This document shows positions 10,058-20,329 of a stretch of 64,000 bases of DNA, in pieces. The notes below the pieces were generated by a model. The model made no database searches, had not been told where the DNA came from, and saw only the letters and a list, made by a program, of their open reading frames with translations. The DNA is from Pseudomonas libanensis. GTDB taxonomy: Bacteria; Pseudomonadota; Gammaproteobacteria; Pseudomonadales; Pseudomonadaceae. Numbering within the stretch: the first letter of the stretch is position 1; each line of letters starts with the position of its first letter. The stretch lies in assembly GCF_001439685.1 (NCBI RefSeq), contig NZ_JYLH01000009.1:1-64000 (forward strand). Direction: 5' to 3'. The translations under genes were made by a program, and so were the position numbers.

Positions 10058-11515
10058 ATGAGTGAAGAGATTCTGATCAATATCACGCCGATGGAATCGC
10101 GCGTGGCGGTGGTAGAGAACGGTGTTCTGCAAGAAGTGCATGTGGAGCGCACCCAGAAGCGCGGGATCGTCGGCAATATCTATAAAGGCAAGGTGGTGCG
10201 CGTATTGCCGGGCATGCAGGCGGCATTCGTCGATATCGGCCTGGACCGTGCAGCATTCATCCATGCTTCGGAAATTTCCCTGCGTGAAGGTCCGGCGGTG
10301 GAAAGCATCAGTGCCCTGGTGCATGAAGGGCAGAGCCTGGTGGTGCAAGTCACCAAGGACCCCATCGGTTCCAAGGGCGCACGCTTGACCACTCAGCTGT
10401 CGATTCCGTCGCGCTACCTGGTGTACATGCCGCGCACCGCCCATGTGGGCATTTCCCTGAAGATCGAAGACGAAGCCGAGCGCGAGCGACTCAAAAAGGT
10501 GGTCAGCGATTGCGTCGCCGCTGAAGGCATTAAGGAGGCGGGCGGTTTTATCCTGCGTACCGCCGCCGAGGGCGCCGGAGCTGATGAAATCCTTATGGAT
10601 ATCCGCTACCTGCGGCGCCTGTGGGACCAGATCGACGCACAGATCAAGACCATCGGCGCTCCCAGCGTAATTTATGAAGACCTCGGCCTGGCGCTGCGCA
10701 CGCTGCGTGACCTGGTCAGCCCGAAGATTGAGAAAATCCGCATCGATTCGCGGGAAACCTTTCAGCGCACTACACAATTCGTTGCCGAGCTGATGCCGGA
10801 AATTGCCGACCGCCTGGAGCATTACCCCGGCGAGCGGCCGATCTTCGATTTGTATGGCGTCGAAGACGAAATCCAGAAAGCCCTGGAGCGCAAAGTGCCG
10901 CTCAAGTCCGGCGGCTACCTGGTGGTGGACCCGGCTGAGGCCATGACCACCATCGACGTCAACACCGGTGCATTCGTAGGCCATCGCAACCTCGAAGAGA
11001 CCATCTTCAAGACCAATCTTGAAGCCGCCACCGCTATCGCTCGCCAGCTGCGCCTGCGCAACCTCGGCGGCATCATCATCATCGACTTCATCGACATGGA
11101 AGATGAAGAGCACCAGCGCCAAGTGCTGCGTACCCTCGAGAAACAGCTGGAGCGCGATCACGCCAAGACCAACATCATCGGCATCACCGAGCTGGGCCTG
11201 GTGCAAATGACCCGCAAGCGCACCCGCGAAAGCCTGGAGCAGGTGCTGTGCGAGCCGTGCAGCAGTTGCCAGGGCCGCGGTAAATTGAAGACGCCGGAAA
11301 CCGTTTGCTACGAGATTTTCCGCGAAATCCTGCGCGAGGCGCGCGCCTACCAGGCCGAAGGTTATAGAGTGCTTGCCAACCAGAAAGTGGTCGATCGCCT
11401 GCTGGACGAAGAGTCCGGCAATGTCGCCGAGCTGGAGAGTTTTATCGGTCGCACGATTCGCTTCCAGGTTGAAACCATGTATTCCCAGGAACAATACGAC
11501 GTGGTGCTGCTCTGA
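10058..11515 (+). CDS. rng: Ribonuclease G
   Basis: 485 residues, as for RNase G. An S1-like domain comes first (GNIYKGKVVRVLPGMQAAFVD), then the DNase I-like catalytic domain with the metal-binding aspartates of the RNase E/G family in the TTIDVNTGAFVG and IIIDFIDMEDEEHQ segments. A Zn-link cysteine cluster CEPCSSC begins at about residue 398. It lacks the long RNase E scaffold tail. It matures the 5' end of 16S rRNA and decays some mRNAs. Follows maf by 70 bases and precedes yhdP. Confidence 0.96.
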   Translation: MSEEILINITPMESRVAVVENGVLQEVHVERTQKRGIVGNIYKGKVVRVLPGMQAAFVDIGLDRAAFIHASEISLREGPAVESISALVHEGQSLVVQVTKDPIGSKGARLTTQLSIPSRYLVYMPRTAHVGISLKIEDEAERERLKKVVSDCVAAEGIKEAGGFILRTAAEGAGADEILMDIRYLRRLWDQIDAQIKTIGAPSVIYEDLGLALRTLRDLVSPKIEKIRIDSRETFQRTTQFVAELMPEIADRLEHYPGERPIFDLYGVEDEIQKALERKVPLKSGGYLVVDPAEAMTTIDVNTGAFVGHRNLEETIFKTNLEAATAIARQLRLRNLGGIIIIDFIDMEDEEHQRQVLRTLEKQLERDHAKTNIIGITELGLVQMTRKRTRESLEQVLCEPCSSCQGRGKLKTPETVCYEIFREILREARAYQAEGYRVLANQKVVDRLLDEESGNVAELESFIGRTIRFQVETMYSQEQYDVVLL

Positions 11516-11593
11516 TCCCCAATTGCGTGTTTTATCCGAGACCGGCAGACCTTGATCTGCCGTCCGCCAACTGTTTTTTGAGGGTCGCCTGAC

Positions 11594-14500
11594 ATGGAGC
11601 GTCTGATACGCTTTTTTGCCGCTTTGACCCGCTGGAGCCTGGGCCTGTGCGCGTTGCTGCTGGTATTGGCGGCGGTGTACGTGAGTCTGGGACGTGAATT
11701 GACCCCTTTGGTGGCTGAATACCGCGCCGAAATCGAAGCCAAGGCCCAGGCTGCCGTGGAGACGCCTTTGCATATCGGCAGCCTGGAAGGCCGCTGGAGC
11801 GGGTTTGCCCCGGTATTGCTGGCCCACGACGTCATGGTTGGCGAGGGCAGCAGTGCCTTGCGCCTTGACCAGGTGGAAGTGGTGCCGGATATGTGGGCCA
11901 GCCTGATGGCGCGCGAAGTGCGTATCGCCCACCTGGAAGTCAGTGGCCTGCAACTGAGCGTCAAGGAAGGCAAGGATGGGCGCTGGACGCTGCAAGGCTT
12001 GCCGGTGCAGGACGACCAGCCGCTGGACCCGCAGCAGTTGCTGACGCGCATGCAAATGGTCAAGCGCGTGTCGGTGCTGGACAGCCAGGTCACCTTGCAA
12101 CCCTTCGACCAGGCACCGGTAACCGTAACGTACGTGGGCCTGAGCCTGCACACCGGCATGACCCATCAGCGCCTGGATGCACGCCTGACCCTGCCCGACG
12201 GCCAACCGCTTGCTGTCAGCCTGCGCAGCCGCATCCTTGCCAGCCAATGGAAAGACGCTGAGGTCGACGCCTACCTGAGCCTGCCGCAAAGCGACTGGGC
12301 CAAGTGGATTCCCGCCAAACTGACTCAGCAATGGAAGCTCACCCAGTTCAAAGCCGGTGGCGAGTTTTGGCTCAGTTGGGCCAAAGGCACCGTGCAAAGC
12401 GCTGCGGTGCGCCTCAATTCCCCTCAAGTGAAGGGCAGCTACGTCGACCGCAAGCCTGTGCATCTGGAAAACCTGGCCCTGACCGCCTACCTGCAACGCA
12501 GCGACAGCGGCCTCAGGGTGCTGTTTGATTCGCTGGCGATGACTATCGGTGAGACCCGCTGGGAGTCGCGCCTGCAATTACAGCAGAGCCTGGCAACCGA
12601 TAAGGCTCAGGAAGTGTGGAACCTGCAGGCCGATCGTCTCGACCTGACTCCCATCACGCCACTGCTCAATGCGTTGGCCCCGTTGCCGGAAGGCTTTGCC
12701 AAGACCGTCGAGCACTTGAAGGCCACGGGCCTGCTGCGCAATGTGCTGGTGGACTTCAGACCCCAGGACACCACCGATCAGAAAGTCAGTTTTGCCGCAA
12801 ACCTTGAGCGTGTAGGCTTCGACGCGTATTTCGGCGCGCCGGCTGCGCGCAATGTGTCTGGCAGCATCAGTGGCGACCTGGGCCATGGCGAGCTGCGCAT
12901 GGACAGCAAGGACTTTTCCCTGCACCTGGACCCGATCTTCGCCAAGCCCTGGCAGTACATCCAGGCCAATGCACGCCTGACCTGGAAACTGGATAAACAG
13001 GGTTTCACCTTGATTGCCCCGTATATCAAGGTGCTGGGGGAGGAGGGCAAGGTTGCTGCAGACTTCCTGATCCGCCTGCACTTCGATCATAGCCAGGAAG
13101 ACTACATGGACCTGCGGGTCGGCATGGTCAATGGCGATGGCCGTTTCACCCCCAAGTACCTGCCCGCCGTGTTGAGCCCGGCGCTGGATGAGTGGCTGCG
13201 TACGGCAATCCTCAAAGGCGCCGTGGATGAAGGGTTCTTCCAGTATCAAGGTTCCCTGAACCACAACGCGCTGCCGGCATCGCGCAATATCAGTCTGTTC
13301 TTCAAGGTGCATGATGCCGAGCTGGCCTTCCAGCCGGGCTGGCCCCATGTGAACAAGGTCAACGGTGAAGTGTTCGTCGAGGAAAGCGGTGTGCGCATCC
13401 TGGCAAGCAAGGGCCAATTGCTCGATACCCAGGTCAAGGACGTCTACGTCAACATTCCCCACGCGCCGGCCGGCCAGGACAGTCATCTGCTGCTCACCGG
13501 CGGGTTCTCCGGCGGCTTGGGCGATGGCCTGAAAATCCTCCAGGAAGCGCCCATTGGCACCGCGTCCACGTTCGCTGGCTGGAAAGGCGAGGGCAGCCTG
13601 CAGGGCAGCCTGGACCTGGACGTGCCCCTGGCCAAGGGCACCGAGCCCAAGATCGTGGTTGACTTCAAGACTGACAAGGCGCGCTTGCAATTGGCCGAGC
13701 CGCCCCTGGACCTGAACCAGCTCAAGGGCAATTTCCGTTTTGACAGTGCCAAGGGCCTGAGCGGGCAGAACATCTCGGCCCAGGCCTTCGACCGGCCGAT
13801 CACTGCGCAGATTTTCGCCGAAGGCAAGCCGGGCGATATCAGCACCCGCGTGACCGCCAACGGCCAGGTGACGGTCAAGCGCCTCACGGATTGGTTGAAC
13901 GTCAGCCAGCCACTGCCGGTGTCCGGGGATATCCCGTACCAGTTACAAGTCATCCTGGACGGCGCAGACAGCCAGTTGATGGTCAACTCCAATCTCAAGG
14001 GTGTTGCCGTGGACTTGCCGGCGCCATTCGGCATGCCGGCCAGCCAGGGGCGCGACAGCACCTTCCGCATGACCTTGCAGGGGGCTGAGCGCCGTTACTG
14101 GTTTGATTACGGCGAGCTGGCAAACTTCACCTTTGCTGCGCCGCCGGACAACTTCAATGATGGCCGCGGCGAATTGTTCCTCGGCAATGGCGATGCCGTG
14201 CTGCCCGGCGCGAAGGGGCTGCGCATTCGTGGTGTGTTGTCGGAACTGGATATCGACCCGTGGAAAAAACTCGTGGATCGCTACGCGGGCAATGACCCGG
14301 GCGGCAATGCCAAGCAGCTGCTCAGTGGCGCCGATTTCAAAGTGGGCAAGTTGACCGGGTTCGGCACCCAGTTTGACCAGGTCAGCTTGCAGCTGGATCG
14401 CAAGCCCGCTGCCTGGGGCCTGCGGTTCGATAGCCAGCAGGCCAAGGGCACGGTGAATCTGCCGGACGCCAAGGGTGCGCCGATTGCGGTCAATCTCAAC

Positions 14501-15409
14501 TATGTAAAATTGCCAGCAGTGGACCCGACGGTACAGGCGGACGAAAACGCGCCCGATCCGCTGGCCGATATCGACCCCAAGAGCATTCCGGCACTGGATA
14601 TCGCCATCGACCAGCTCTTCCAGGGGCCGGACCTGGTGGGGGCGTGGTCATTGAGGATCCGTCCGACCGCCAAGGGCATGGCCTTCAATAACCTCGACCT
14701 GGGCCTCAAGGGCATGCAGCTCAAGGGTGCCGGTGGCTGGGAAGGGGCGCCGGGCGCCAGCAGCAGTTGGTACAAGGGCCGCCTGGACGGCAAGAACATT
14801 GCCGATGTGCTCAAGGGCTGGGGTTTTGCCCCGACGGTGACCAGCGAAGATTTCCATCTGGACGTGGATGGCCGTTGGCCGGGTTCGCCGGCCTGGGTTG
14901 GGCCCAAGCGCTTCTCCGGCAGCCTCGATGCGGCATTCCGTAAAGGCCAGTTTGTCGAAGTGGAGGGTGGGGCGCAGGCGTTGCGGGTGTTTGGCCTGCT
15001 CAACTTCAATTCCATTGGCCGGCGTCTGCGTCTGGACTTTTCCGACTTGCTTGGCAAGGGCTTGAGTTACGACCGGGTCAAGGGCTTGCTGGCCGCCAGT
15101 AATGGCGTATTCGTGACCCGTGAGCCCATCACCATGACCGGGCCCTCTACCAATCTGGAGCTCAACGGTACCCTGGACCTGGTGGCTGATCGCGTCGACG
15201 CCAAGTTGCTGGTGACCTTGCCGGTGACCAACAACCTGCCCATCGCGGCGCTGATTGTCGGTGCACCCGCTATTGGCGGCGCGTTGTTCCTGATCGACAA
15301 ACTGATCGGTGATCGGGTTTCGCGCTTTGCCAGTGTGCAATACAAGGTACAAGGCCCCTGGAAGGATCCGAAAATCACCTTCGACAAGCCATTTGAAAAG
15401 CCAAACTGA
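11594..15409 (+). CDS. yhdP: YhdP family AsmA-like envelope protein
   Basis: 1271 residues. One N-terminal membrane anchor (about 12-35), then a very long beta-rich periplasmic region of the AsmA/DUF3971 type, and a hydrophobic segment near the C-terminus (LPIAALIVGAPAIGGALFLI). YhdP belongs with TamB and YdbH to the large bridge-like proteins that carry phospholipid to the outer membrane; that role is known for E. coli and inferred here. It is in the usual place between rng and the nitrilase gene. GAGG lies about ten bases before the ATG. Confidence 0.93.
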   Translation: MERLIRFFAALTRWSLGLCALLLVLAAVYVSLGRELTPLVAEYRAEIEAKAQAAVETPLHIGSLEGRWSGFAPVLLAHDVMVGEGSSALRLDQVEVVPDMWASLMAREVRIAHLEVSGLQLSVKEGKDGRWTLQGLPVQDDQPLDPQQLLTRMQMVKRVSVLDSQVTLQPFDQAPVTVTYVGLSLHTGMTHQRLDARLTLPDGQPLAVSLRSRILASQWKDAEVDAYLSLPQSDWAKWIPAKLTQQWKLTQFKAGGEFWLSWAKGTVQSAAVRLNSPQVKGSYVDRKPVHLENLALTAYLQRSDSGLRVLFDSLAMTIGETRWESRLQLQQSLATDKAQEVWNLQADRLDLTPITPLLNALAPLPEGFAKTVEHLKATGLLRNVLVDFRPQDTTDQKVSFAANLERVGFDAYFGAPAARNVSGSISGDLGHGELRMDSKDFSLHLDPIFAKPWQYIQANARLTWKLDKQGFTLIAPYIKVLGEEGKVAADFLIRLHFDHSQEDYMDLRVGMVNGDGRFTPKYLPAVLSPALDEWLRTAILKGAVDEGFFQYQGSLNHNALPASRNISLFFKVHDAELAFQPGWPHVNKVNGEVFVEESGVRILASKGQLLDTQVKDVYVNIPHAPAGQDSHLLLTGGFSGGLGDGLKILQEAPIGTASTFAGWKGEGSLQGSLDLDVPLAKGTEPKIVVDFKTDKARLQLAEPPLDLNQLKGNFRFDSAKGLSGQNISAQAFDRPITAQIFAEGKPGDISTRVTANGQVTVKRLTDWLNVSQPLPVSGDIPYQLQVILDGADSQLMVNSNLKGVAVDLPAPFGMPASQGRDSTFRMTLQGAERRYWFDYGELANFTFAAPPDNFNDGRGELFLGNGDAVLPGAKGLRIRGVLSELDIDPWKKLVDRYAGNDPGGNAKQLLSGADFKVGKLTGFGTQFDQVSLQLDRKPAAWGLRFDSQQAKGTVNLPDAKGAPIAVNLNYVKLPAVDPTVQADENAPDPLADIDPKSIPALDIAIDQLFQGPDLVGAWSLRIRPTAKGMAFNNLDLGLKGMQLKGAGGWEGAPGASSSWYKGRLDGKNIADVLKGWGFAPTVTSEDFHLDVDGRWPGSPAWVGPKRFSGSLDAAFRKGQFVEVEGGAQALRVFGLLNFNSIGRRLRLDFSDLLGKGLSYDRVKGLLAASNGVFVTREPITMTGPSTNLELNGTLDLVADRVDAKLLVTLPVTNNLPIAALIVGAPAIGGALFLIDKLIGDRVSRFASVQYKVQGPWKDPKITFDKPFEKPN

Positions 15410-15457
15410 GAGCCTGTGGAGTAGCATGGCCCCATGCCCTGTATGGAGTGTCGGCCC

Positions 15458-16306
15458 ATGTCCTTTGCGGTAATCCAAATGGTCAGCCAGAGTGACGTGC
15501 TGGCTAATCTCACCCAGGCGCGCCGCCTGCTGGAGCAAGCGGCGGCGGGTGGCGCGAAACTCGCGGTACTGCCGGAAAACTTCGCTGCGATGGGGCGCCG
15601 TGACGTGGCCGATATCGGCCGCGCCGAGGCCCTGGGGGAAGGCCCGATCCTGCCATGGTTGAAACAGGCCGCCCGTGACCTCACCTTATGGATAGTGGCC
15701 GGTACATTGCCGTTGCCGCCCAAGGACCAACCCCACGCCAAGTCCAACGCTTGCTCGCTGCTGATCAATGATCAGGGTGAAATGGTCGCTCGTTACGACA
15801 AGCTGCACCTGTTTGATGTGGACGTCGCGGATGCTCGTGGTCGTTATCGCGAATCCGACGACTATGCTTTCGGAAGCAACGTGGTGGTGGCGGATACGCC
15901 AGTGGGGCGCTTGGGGCTGACAGTGTGCTACGACTTGCGCTTCCCCGAGCTGTACAGCGAATTACGCGCGGCGGGGGCTGAATTGATTACCGCGCCCTCG
16001 GCCTTTACGGCGGTGACCGGGGCCGCCCATTGGGATGTGCTGATTCGGGCGCGGGCCATCGAAACCCAGTGCTACCTGCTGGCGGCCGCTCAAGGTGGCG
16101 TGCACCCAGGCCCACGGGAAACCCATGGTCACGCGGCGATTGTCGACCCTTGGGGGCGGGTGCTGGCACAACAGGATCAAGGCGAGGCGGTGTTGCTGGC
16201 CGAACGCGATAGCAGTGAACAGGCGTCGATACGGGCGCGCATGCCGGTGGTCAGCCATCGGCGCTTTTTCTCGCAGGGCGCGCAGCGGCCTGCTTCAGAA
16301 CGATGA
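15458..16306 (+). CDS. Carbon-nitrogen hydrolase, Nit1-like
   Basis: 282 residues of the nitrilase superfamily. The Glu-Lys-Cys triad is complete: E40 ([11 protein letters not shown]), K115 ([10 protein letters not shown]) and C157 ([14 protein letters not shown]). It most resembles the Nit1/deaminated-glutathione amidase branch, a metabolite-repair enzyme. The ATG at 15458 follows GGAG and begins the first beta strand (MSFAVIQM). It lies between yhdP and tldD on the same strand. Confidence 0.88.
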   Translation: MSFAVIQMVSQSDVLANLTQARRLLEQAAAGGAKLAVLPENFAAMGRRDVADIGRAEALGEGPILPWLKQAARDLTLWIVAGTLPLPPKDQPHAKSNACSLLINDQGEMVARYDKLHLFDVDVADARGRYRESDDYAFGSNVVVADTPVGRLGLTVCYDLRFPELYSELRAAGAELITAPSAFTAVTGAAHWDVLIRARAIETQCYLLAAAQGGVHPGPRETHGHAAIVDPWGRVLAQQDQGEAVLLAERDSSEQASIRARMPVVSHRRFFSQGAQRPASER

Positions 16307-16322
16307 ATTTAAGGCCAAACCT

Positions 16323-17765
16323 ATGAGCGAGTTGTTGTCCTCAGTCAGTGAACACCTCCTGGCACCCGGTGGCGTGACCATCGAAAGTCTGCAAACCGTA
16401 CTGGGCGATCTGGCCGGGCCGGGTATCGATGCCGCCGACCTGTATTTCCAGGGGCAGATCTCCGAATCCTGGTCGCTGGAAGACGGCATCGTCAAGGAAG
16501 GCAGTTTCAACCTTGACCAGGGCGTCGGCGTGCGTGCGCAATCCGGTGAAAAAACCGGCTTTGCCTACAGTAATGCGATCACCTTGGAAGCCCTGGGCCT
16601 GGCGGCGCGGGCGGCACGTTCGATTTCCCGTGCCGGCCAGAACGGTACGGTGCAGGCGTTCAGCACCCAGGACGTGGTGCAGTTATACGCGCCGGATAAT
16701 CCCTTGGAAGTGATCAGCCGTGCCGAAAAGGTCGAGCTGCTCAAGCGTGTCGACGCGGCCACCCGCGCCCTGGACTCGCGCATCCAGCAAGTGACCGTGA
16801 GCATGGCTGGCGTGTGGGAGCGCATCCTCGTCGCCTCCACCGACGGCGGGTTGGCGGCGGATGTGCGGCCGCTGGTGCGTTTCAATGTGAGTGTGATCGT
16901 CGAGCAGAACGGGCGCCGCGAGCGTGGTGGCCATGGCGGTGGCGGGCGCACCGACTACCGTTACTTCCTCGCTGACGACCGTGCCATGGGCTATGCCCGT
17001 GAGGCGCTGCGTCAGGCCCTGGTGAACCTGGAAGCCATTCCGGCGCCGGCCGGTACCTTGCCGGTGGTGCTGGGCTCGGGTTGGTCCGGCGTGTTGCTCC
17101 ACGAAGCCGTTGGCCACGGCCTGGAAGGCGACTTTAATCGCAAGGGCAGTTCCGCCTACAGTGGGCGCATGGGCGAAATGGTTGCATCCAAGCTGTGCAC
17201 CATTGTCGATGACGGCACCCTGGCCGGTCGCCGGGGTTCGTTGAGTGTCGATGACGAAGGGACGCCGACCGAGTGCACCACCCTGATCGAAAACGGCGTG
17301 CTCAAGGGCTATATGCAAGACAAGCTCAACGCTCGACTGATGGGCGTGGCGCGGACCGGTAACGGCCGCCGCGAATCCTACGCGCACCTGCCTATGCCGC
17401 GCATGACCAATACCTACATGCTTGGCGGCCAAAGCGATCCGGCGGAAATCATCGCCTCGGTGAAGCGAGGCATCTACTGCGCGAACCTCGGCGGTGGCCA
17501 GGTGGATATCACCAGCGGCAAGTTTGTGTTCTCCACCAGCGAGGCGTATCTGATCGAAGACGGCAAGATTACCGCGCCGGTCAAAGGAGCGACGCTGATT
17601 GGTAACGGGCCGGAAGCCATGAGCAAGGTGTCGATGGTCGGTAACGACCTGTCACTGGACAGCGGCGTGGGCACGTGCGGCAAGGATGGGCAGTCAGTGC
17701 CGGTAGGCGTCGGCCAGCCAACCCTGAAAATTGATGCGATCACCGTGGGTGGCACGGGGTCGTAA
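16323..17765 (+). CDS. tldD: Metalloprotease TldD
   Basis: 480 residues. The Zn motif HEAVGH is at residues 260-265, followed by [14 protein letters not shown], and the conserved [15 protein letters not shown] lies near the C-terminus. TldD is the catalytic partner of the PmbA/TldE heterodimer, which degrades unfolded peptides and matures peptides such as microcin B17 and some antitoxins. pmbA lies nearby, separated by the oppositely oriented darP. Sixteen bases follow the nitrilase stop, indicating one transcript. Confidence 0.96.
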   Translation: MSELLSSVSEHLLAPGGVTIESLQTVLGDLAGPGIDAADLYFQGQISESWSLEDGIVKEGSFNLDQGVGVRAQSGEKTGFAYSNAITLEALGLAARAARSISRAGQNGTVQAFSTQDVVQLYAPDNPLEVISRAEKVELLKRVDAATRALDSRIQQVTVSMAGVWERILVASTDGGLAADVRPLVRFNVSVIVEQNGRRERGGHGGGGRTDYRYFLADDRAMGYAREALRQALVNLEAIPAPAGTLPVVLGSGWSGVLLHEAVGHGLEGDFNRKGSSAYSGRMGEMVASKLCTIVDDGTLAGRRGSLSVDDEGTPTECTTLIENGVLKGYMQDKLNARLMGVARTGNGRRESYAHLPMPRMTNTYMLGGQSDPAEIIASVKRGIYCANLGGGQVDITSGKFVFSTSEAYLIEDGKITAPVKGATLIGNGPEAMSKVSMVGNDLSLDSGVGTCGKDGQSVPVGVGQPTLKIDAITVGGTGS

Positions 17766-17777
17766 AGGATGGAGCTT

Positions 17778-17800
17778 CGGGTGGCGCAGGCCGCCACCCG
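17778..17800. repeat. Perfect hairpin between convergent tldD and darP
   Basis: CGGGTGGCG (17778-17786) pairs with CGCCACCCG (17792-17800). It lies between the two stop codons and could help end transcripts from both sides, but neither strand has a T-run. Confidence 0.5.
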
Positions 17801-17810
17801 GGGAAGAGGA

Positions 17811-18332
17811 TCAGCGCAGACCGCGTTGAGTCTCGTCCAGCTCACGGATGTACTTGAAGATTTTACGGCTGGTGGCCGGCGCTTTGTTATGCGCCAGTTC
17901 ATGCTGGGCCTGACGGATCAGGGAGCGCAGTTGCTGGCGGTCCGCATCCGGGTAGTCCAGCACGAATTTCTCCAGCACGGCGTCATCGCCCGCGATCAGG
18001 CGGTCACGCCAACGTTCCAGGTTATGGAAACGTTCGTTGTACTGGCGAGTGGAGGCATCAGTTTGATCGAGCAAGGCCAGAATCGCGTCAATGTCCTGAT
18101 CGCGCATCAGTTTGCCAATAAACATGATGTGCCGTTTACGCGCGATATTCGCGCTGTGCTTGGGCGCATCCGCCAAGGCCCGGCGCATTTCGTCGGTCAG
18201 TGGCAGTTTGGCAATCAAGTCTTTTTTGAGCGTTGTGAGGCGCTCGCCCAGGTCAACCAGCGCATGCAGCTCGCGCTTGACCTGGGTTTTGCTTTTCTCC
18301 CCATCGAGGGAGTCGTCGTAAGAATCAACCAT
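17811..18332 (-). CDS. darP: Dual-action ribosome maturation protein DarP (YjgA, DUF615)
   Basis: 173 residues, charged and helical. It contains [17 protein letters not shown] and the [16 protein letters not shown] segment characteristic of YjgA. In E. coli the protein binds late 50S precursors and helps fold the peptidyl-transferase centre. I start at the ATG at 18332 (MVDSYDD), since the frame upstream only offers a TTG. It is inserted, antisense, between tldD and pmbA. Confidence 0.93.
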   Translation of the reverse strand: MVDSYDDSLDGEKSKTQVKRELHALVDLGERLTTLKKDLIAKLPLTDEMRRALADAPKHSANIARKRHIMFIGKLMRDQDIDAILALLDQTDASTRQYNERFHNLERWRDRLIAGDDAVLEKFVLDYPDADRQQLRSLIRQAQHELAHNKAPATSRKIFKYIRELDETQRGLR

Positions 18333-18440
18333 GGTGGCAGTCCGCAAAGAAACGCCGCCATGATAACCAGTCGGGGGCCGCTTGTCCGGCCCGGTCGCTC
18401 GATGGCCTTAACCGAAAGCAGAATTTGAGTGGAGAAAACC

Positions 18441-19787
18441 ATGAGTGCAGCCCAAAGCGTCGGTCCGCAAGCGTTACCGGCACTGCAGGAACAAGTCGAG
18501 CAGATCCTTGCCGAGGCCAAGCGCCAGGGGGCCAGTGCCTGTGAAGTAGCGGTGTCGCTGGAGCAGGGGTTGTCGACGTCGGTGCGCCAGCGAGAAGTGG
18601 AAACCGTCGAGTTCAATCGCGACCAGGGGTTTGGCATCACCTTGTACGCAGGCCAGCGCAAAGGCTCGGCCAGCACCTCGGCCAGTGGCCCGGAGGCCAT
18701 TCGCGAGACCGTTGCCGCCGCACTGGCGATTGCCAAGCACACGTCTGAAGATGAAAGCTCGGGGCTGGCCGACAAGGCGCTGATGGCCAGGGACGTACAG
18801 GATTTCGACCTGTTCCACGCCTGGGATATCACCCCCGAGCAAGCCATCGAGCAGGCGCTGGTCTGCGAGGCAGCGGCCTTCGATACCGACGCCCGGATCA
18901 AGAATGCCGACGGCACTACGCTGAGCACCCACCAGGGCTGCCGCGTTTACGGCAACAGCCATGGCTTTATCGGTGGATATGCTTCGACGCGTCACAGCCT
19001 CAGCTGCGTGATGATCGCCGAAGCCAACGGCCAGATGCAGCGCGATTACTGGTACGACGTGAATCGCCAGGGCGATTTGTTGGCGGACCCCGTCAGCATT
19101 GGCCAGCGTGCTGCACAACGTGCCGCCAGCCGTCTCGGTGCGCGCCCGGTGCCGACTTGCGAGGTGCCGGTGCTGTTTTCCGCAGAGCTGGCCGGTGGTT
19201 TGTTCGGTAGCTTCCTCGGCGCTATTTCCGGGGGCAACCTGTATCGCAAGTCTTCGTTCCTTGAAGGCGCAATCGGCCAGAAGCTGTTTCCAGAGTGGCT
19301 GACCATCGACGAGCGCCCACACCTGATGCGGGCCATGGGCAGTTCGTCGTTCGACGGCGATGGCCTGGCGACCTATGCCAAGCCGTTTGTCGAAAAGGGC
19401 GAGTTGGTCTCCTATGTATTGGGCACTTATGCCGGTCGCAAGCTTGGCCTGCCAAGCACCGCCAACTCCGGCGGCGTGCATAACCTGTTCGTCACCCATG
19501 GTGATGAAGACCAGGCAGCGTTGCTGCGGCGCATGGGGCGTGGGTTGCTGGTCACCGAATTGATGGGCCACGGCCTGAATATGGTCACCGGTGATTACTC
19601 TCGCGGCGCGGCGGGGTTCTGGGTGGAAAATGGCGAGATCCAGTTCGCCGTCCAGGAAGTGACGATTGCCGGCAATATGCGCGATATGTTCAAGCAGATC
19701 GTTGCCGTAGGTAATGACCTGGAACTGCGCAGCAATATTCGCACGGGTTCGGTGCTCATCGAGCGTATGACTGTCGCTGGCAGCTAA
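18441..19787 (+). CDS. pmbA: Metalloprotease subunit PmbA (TldE)
   Basis: 448 residues, homologous to TldD in fold but without the HExxxH zinc motif, as is normal for PmbA. It retains family features such as VRQREVETVEFNRDQGFGITLY and the C-terminal NGEIQFAVQEVTIAGNM. It forms the peptide-degrading heterodimer with TldD. GGAG precedes the ATG at 18441 by seven bases. A strong terminator follows the stop. Confidence 0.95.
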   Translation: MSAAQSVGPQALPALQEQVEQILAEAKRQGASACEVAVSLEQGLSTSVRQREVETVEFNRDQGFGITLYAGQRKGSASTSASGPEAIRETVAAALAIAKHTSEDESSGLADKALMARDVQDFDLFHAWDITPEQAIEQALVCEAAAFDTDARIKNADGTTLSTHQGCRVYGNSHGFIGGYASTRHSLSCVMIAEANGQMQRDYWYDVNRQGDLLADPVSIGQRAAQRAASRLGARPVPTCEVPVLFSAELAGGLFGSFLGAISGGNLYRKSSFLEGAIGQKLFPEWLTIDERPHLMRAMGSSSFDGDGLATYAKPFVEKGELVSYVLGTYAGRKLGLPSTANSGGVHNLFVTHGDEDQAALLRRMGRGLLVTELMGHGLNMVTGDYSRGAAGFWVENGEIQFAVQEVTIAGNMRDMFKQIVAVGNDLELRSNIRTGSVLIERMTVAGS

Positions 19788-19808
19788 CGCCTCCAGCACT
19801 CAATAAAA

Positions 19809-19843
19809 GGCGCGCCATCCCTGGGATGGCGCGCCTTTTTTTT
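19809..19843 (+). terminator. Intrinsic terminator after pmbA
   Basis: GGCGCGCCATCCC pairs perfectly with GGGATGGCGCGCC around a one-base centre and is followed by eight T. It isolates pmbA from the Fur-controlled operon downstream. Confidence 0.93.
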
Positions 19844-19883
19844 GGCTTGGTCATGGGAGGATTAATCTGCCACTCTTGTTTTG

Positions 19884-19918
19884 ATTCTCAATATCATTTA
19901 ATAATAAATATCATTACC
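19884..19918 (+). promoter_or_regulatory. Fur box region of fagA-fumC-sodA
   Basis: An AT-rich stretch with overlapping Fur hexamers (AATATCATT twice, in a run of NAT(A/T)AT units) ends about 16 bases before the fagA ATG. The equivalent P. aeruginosa operon is Fur-repressed, so induction under iron limitation is expected. Confidence 0.75.
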
Positions 19919-19933
19919 GAATGAGCGTGGATC

Positions 19934-20329
19934 ATGAGTTCTGTCCTGCATGAGGATCCTTACCTGGAAAGCTGGCGTTGGATGAGCCGCCAGATTCGCT
20001 GCGGCCTCGATCCCGATGAACCGCGGCTGATCGAGCATTACCTCAATGAAGGCCGATACCTGGCGTGTTGTACCGCGACCCATCCGTGGACGATCGCCGA
20101 AACCTCATTTCGCCTGCTGATCGACACCGCGAGCGATATCGCGCTGCCCTGGCATTGGCGCTCCATGTGCCTGGACCAGGCCTGGCGCCCACTGCGCGAC
20201 CTGGAACGACTCTCCCATTGCCCCTGCCGCCTCAAACGCTGGCAGTCCTTTGCCTGGCAATTGGCGACCTGCCAATTGCTGCCCTCCATTTCTGTGTCTG
20301 ACCTTGTGCAAGGATCTTCCGATGAGTAA
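19934..20329 (+). CDS. fagA: Fur-associated protein FagA
   Basis: 131 residues of unknown biochemical role, rich in Trp, Cys and Arg. It begins MSSVLHEDPYLESWRWMSRQ and has no signal peptide or membrane span. Position and size match P. aeruginosa fagA, the first gene of the iron-starvation fagA-fumC-orfX-sodA operon. The four cysteines (two in CTATHP-type and CPC contexts) are suggestive but do not form a known metal motif. Its stop overlaps the fumC start by eight bases. Confidence 0.85.
   Translation: MSSVLHEDPYLESWRWMSRQIRCGLDPDEPRLIEHYLNEGRYLACCTATHPWTIAETSFRLLIDTASDIALPWHWRSMCLDQAWRPLRDLERLSHCPCRLKRWQSFAWQLATCQLLPSISVSDLVQGSSDE

Noticed and set aside
9974..12577. Very long minus-strand open frame (over 860 codons) across rng and yhdP
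   Set aside because: It is an antisense shadow caused by GC-rich third positions; low-complexity composition rich in His, Gln, Arg and no domain.
18441..19787. PmbA without HExxxH as a degenerate protease
   Set aside because: PmbA/TldE normally lacks the zinc motif; only TldD carries it.
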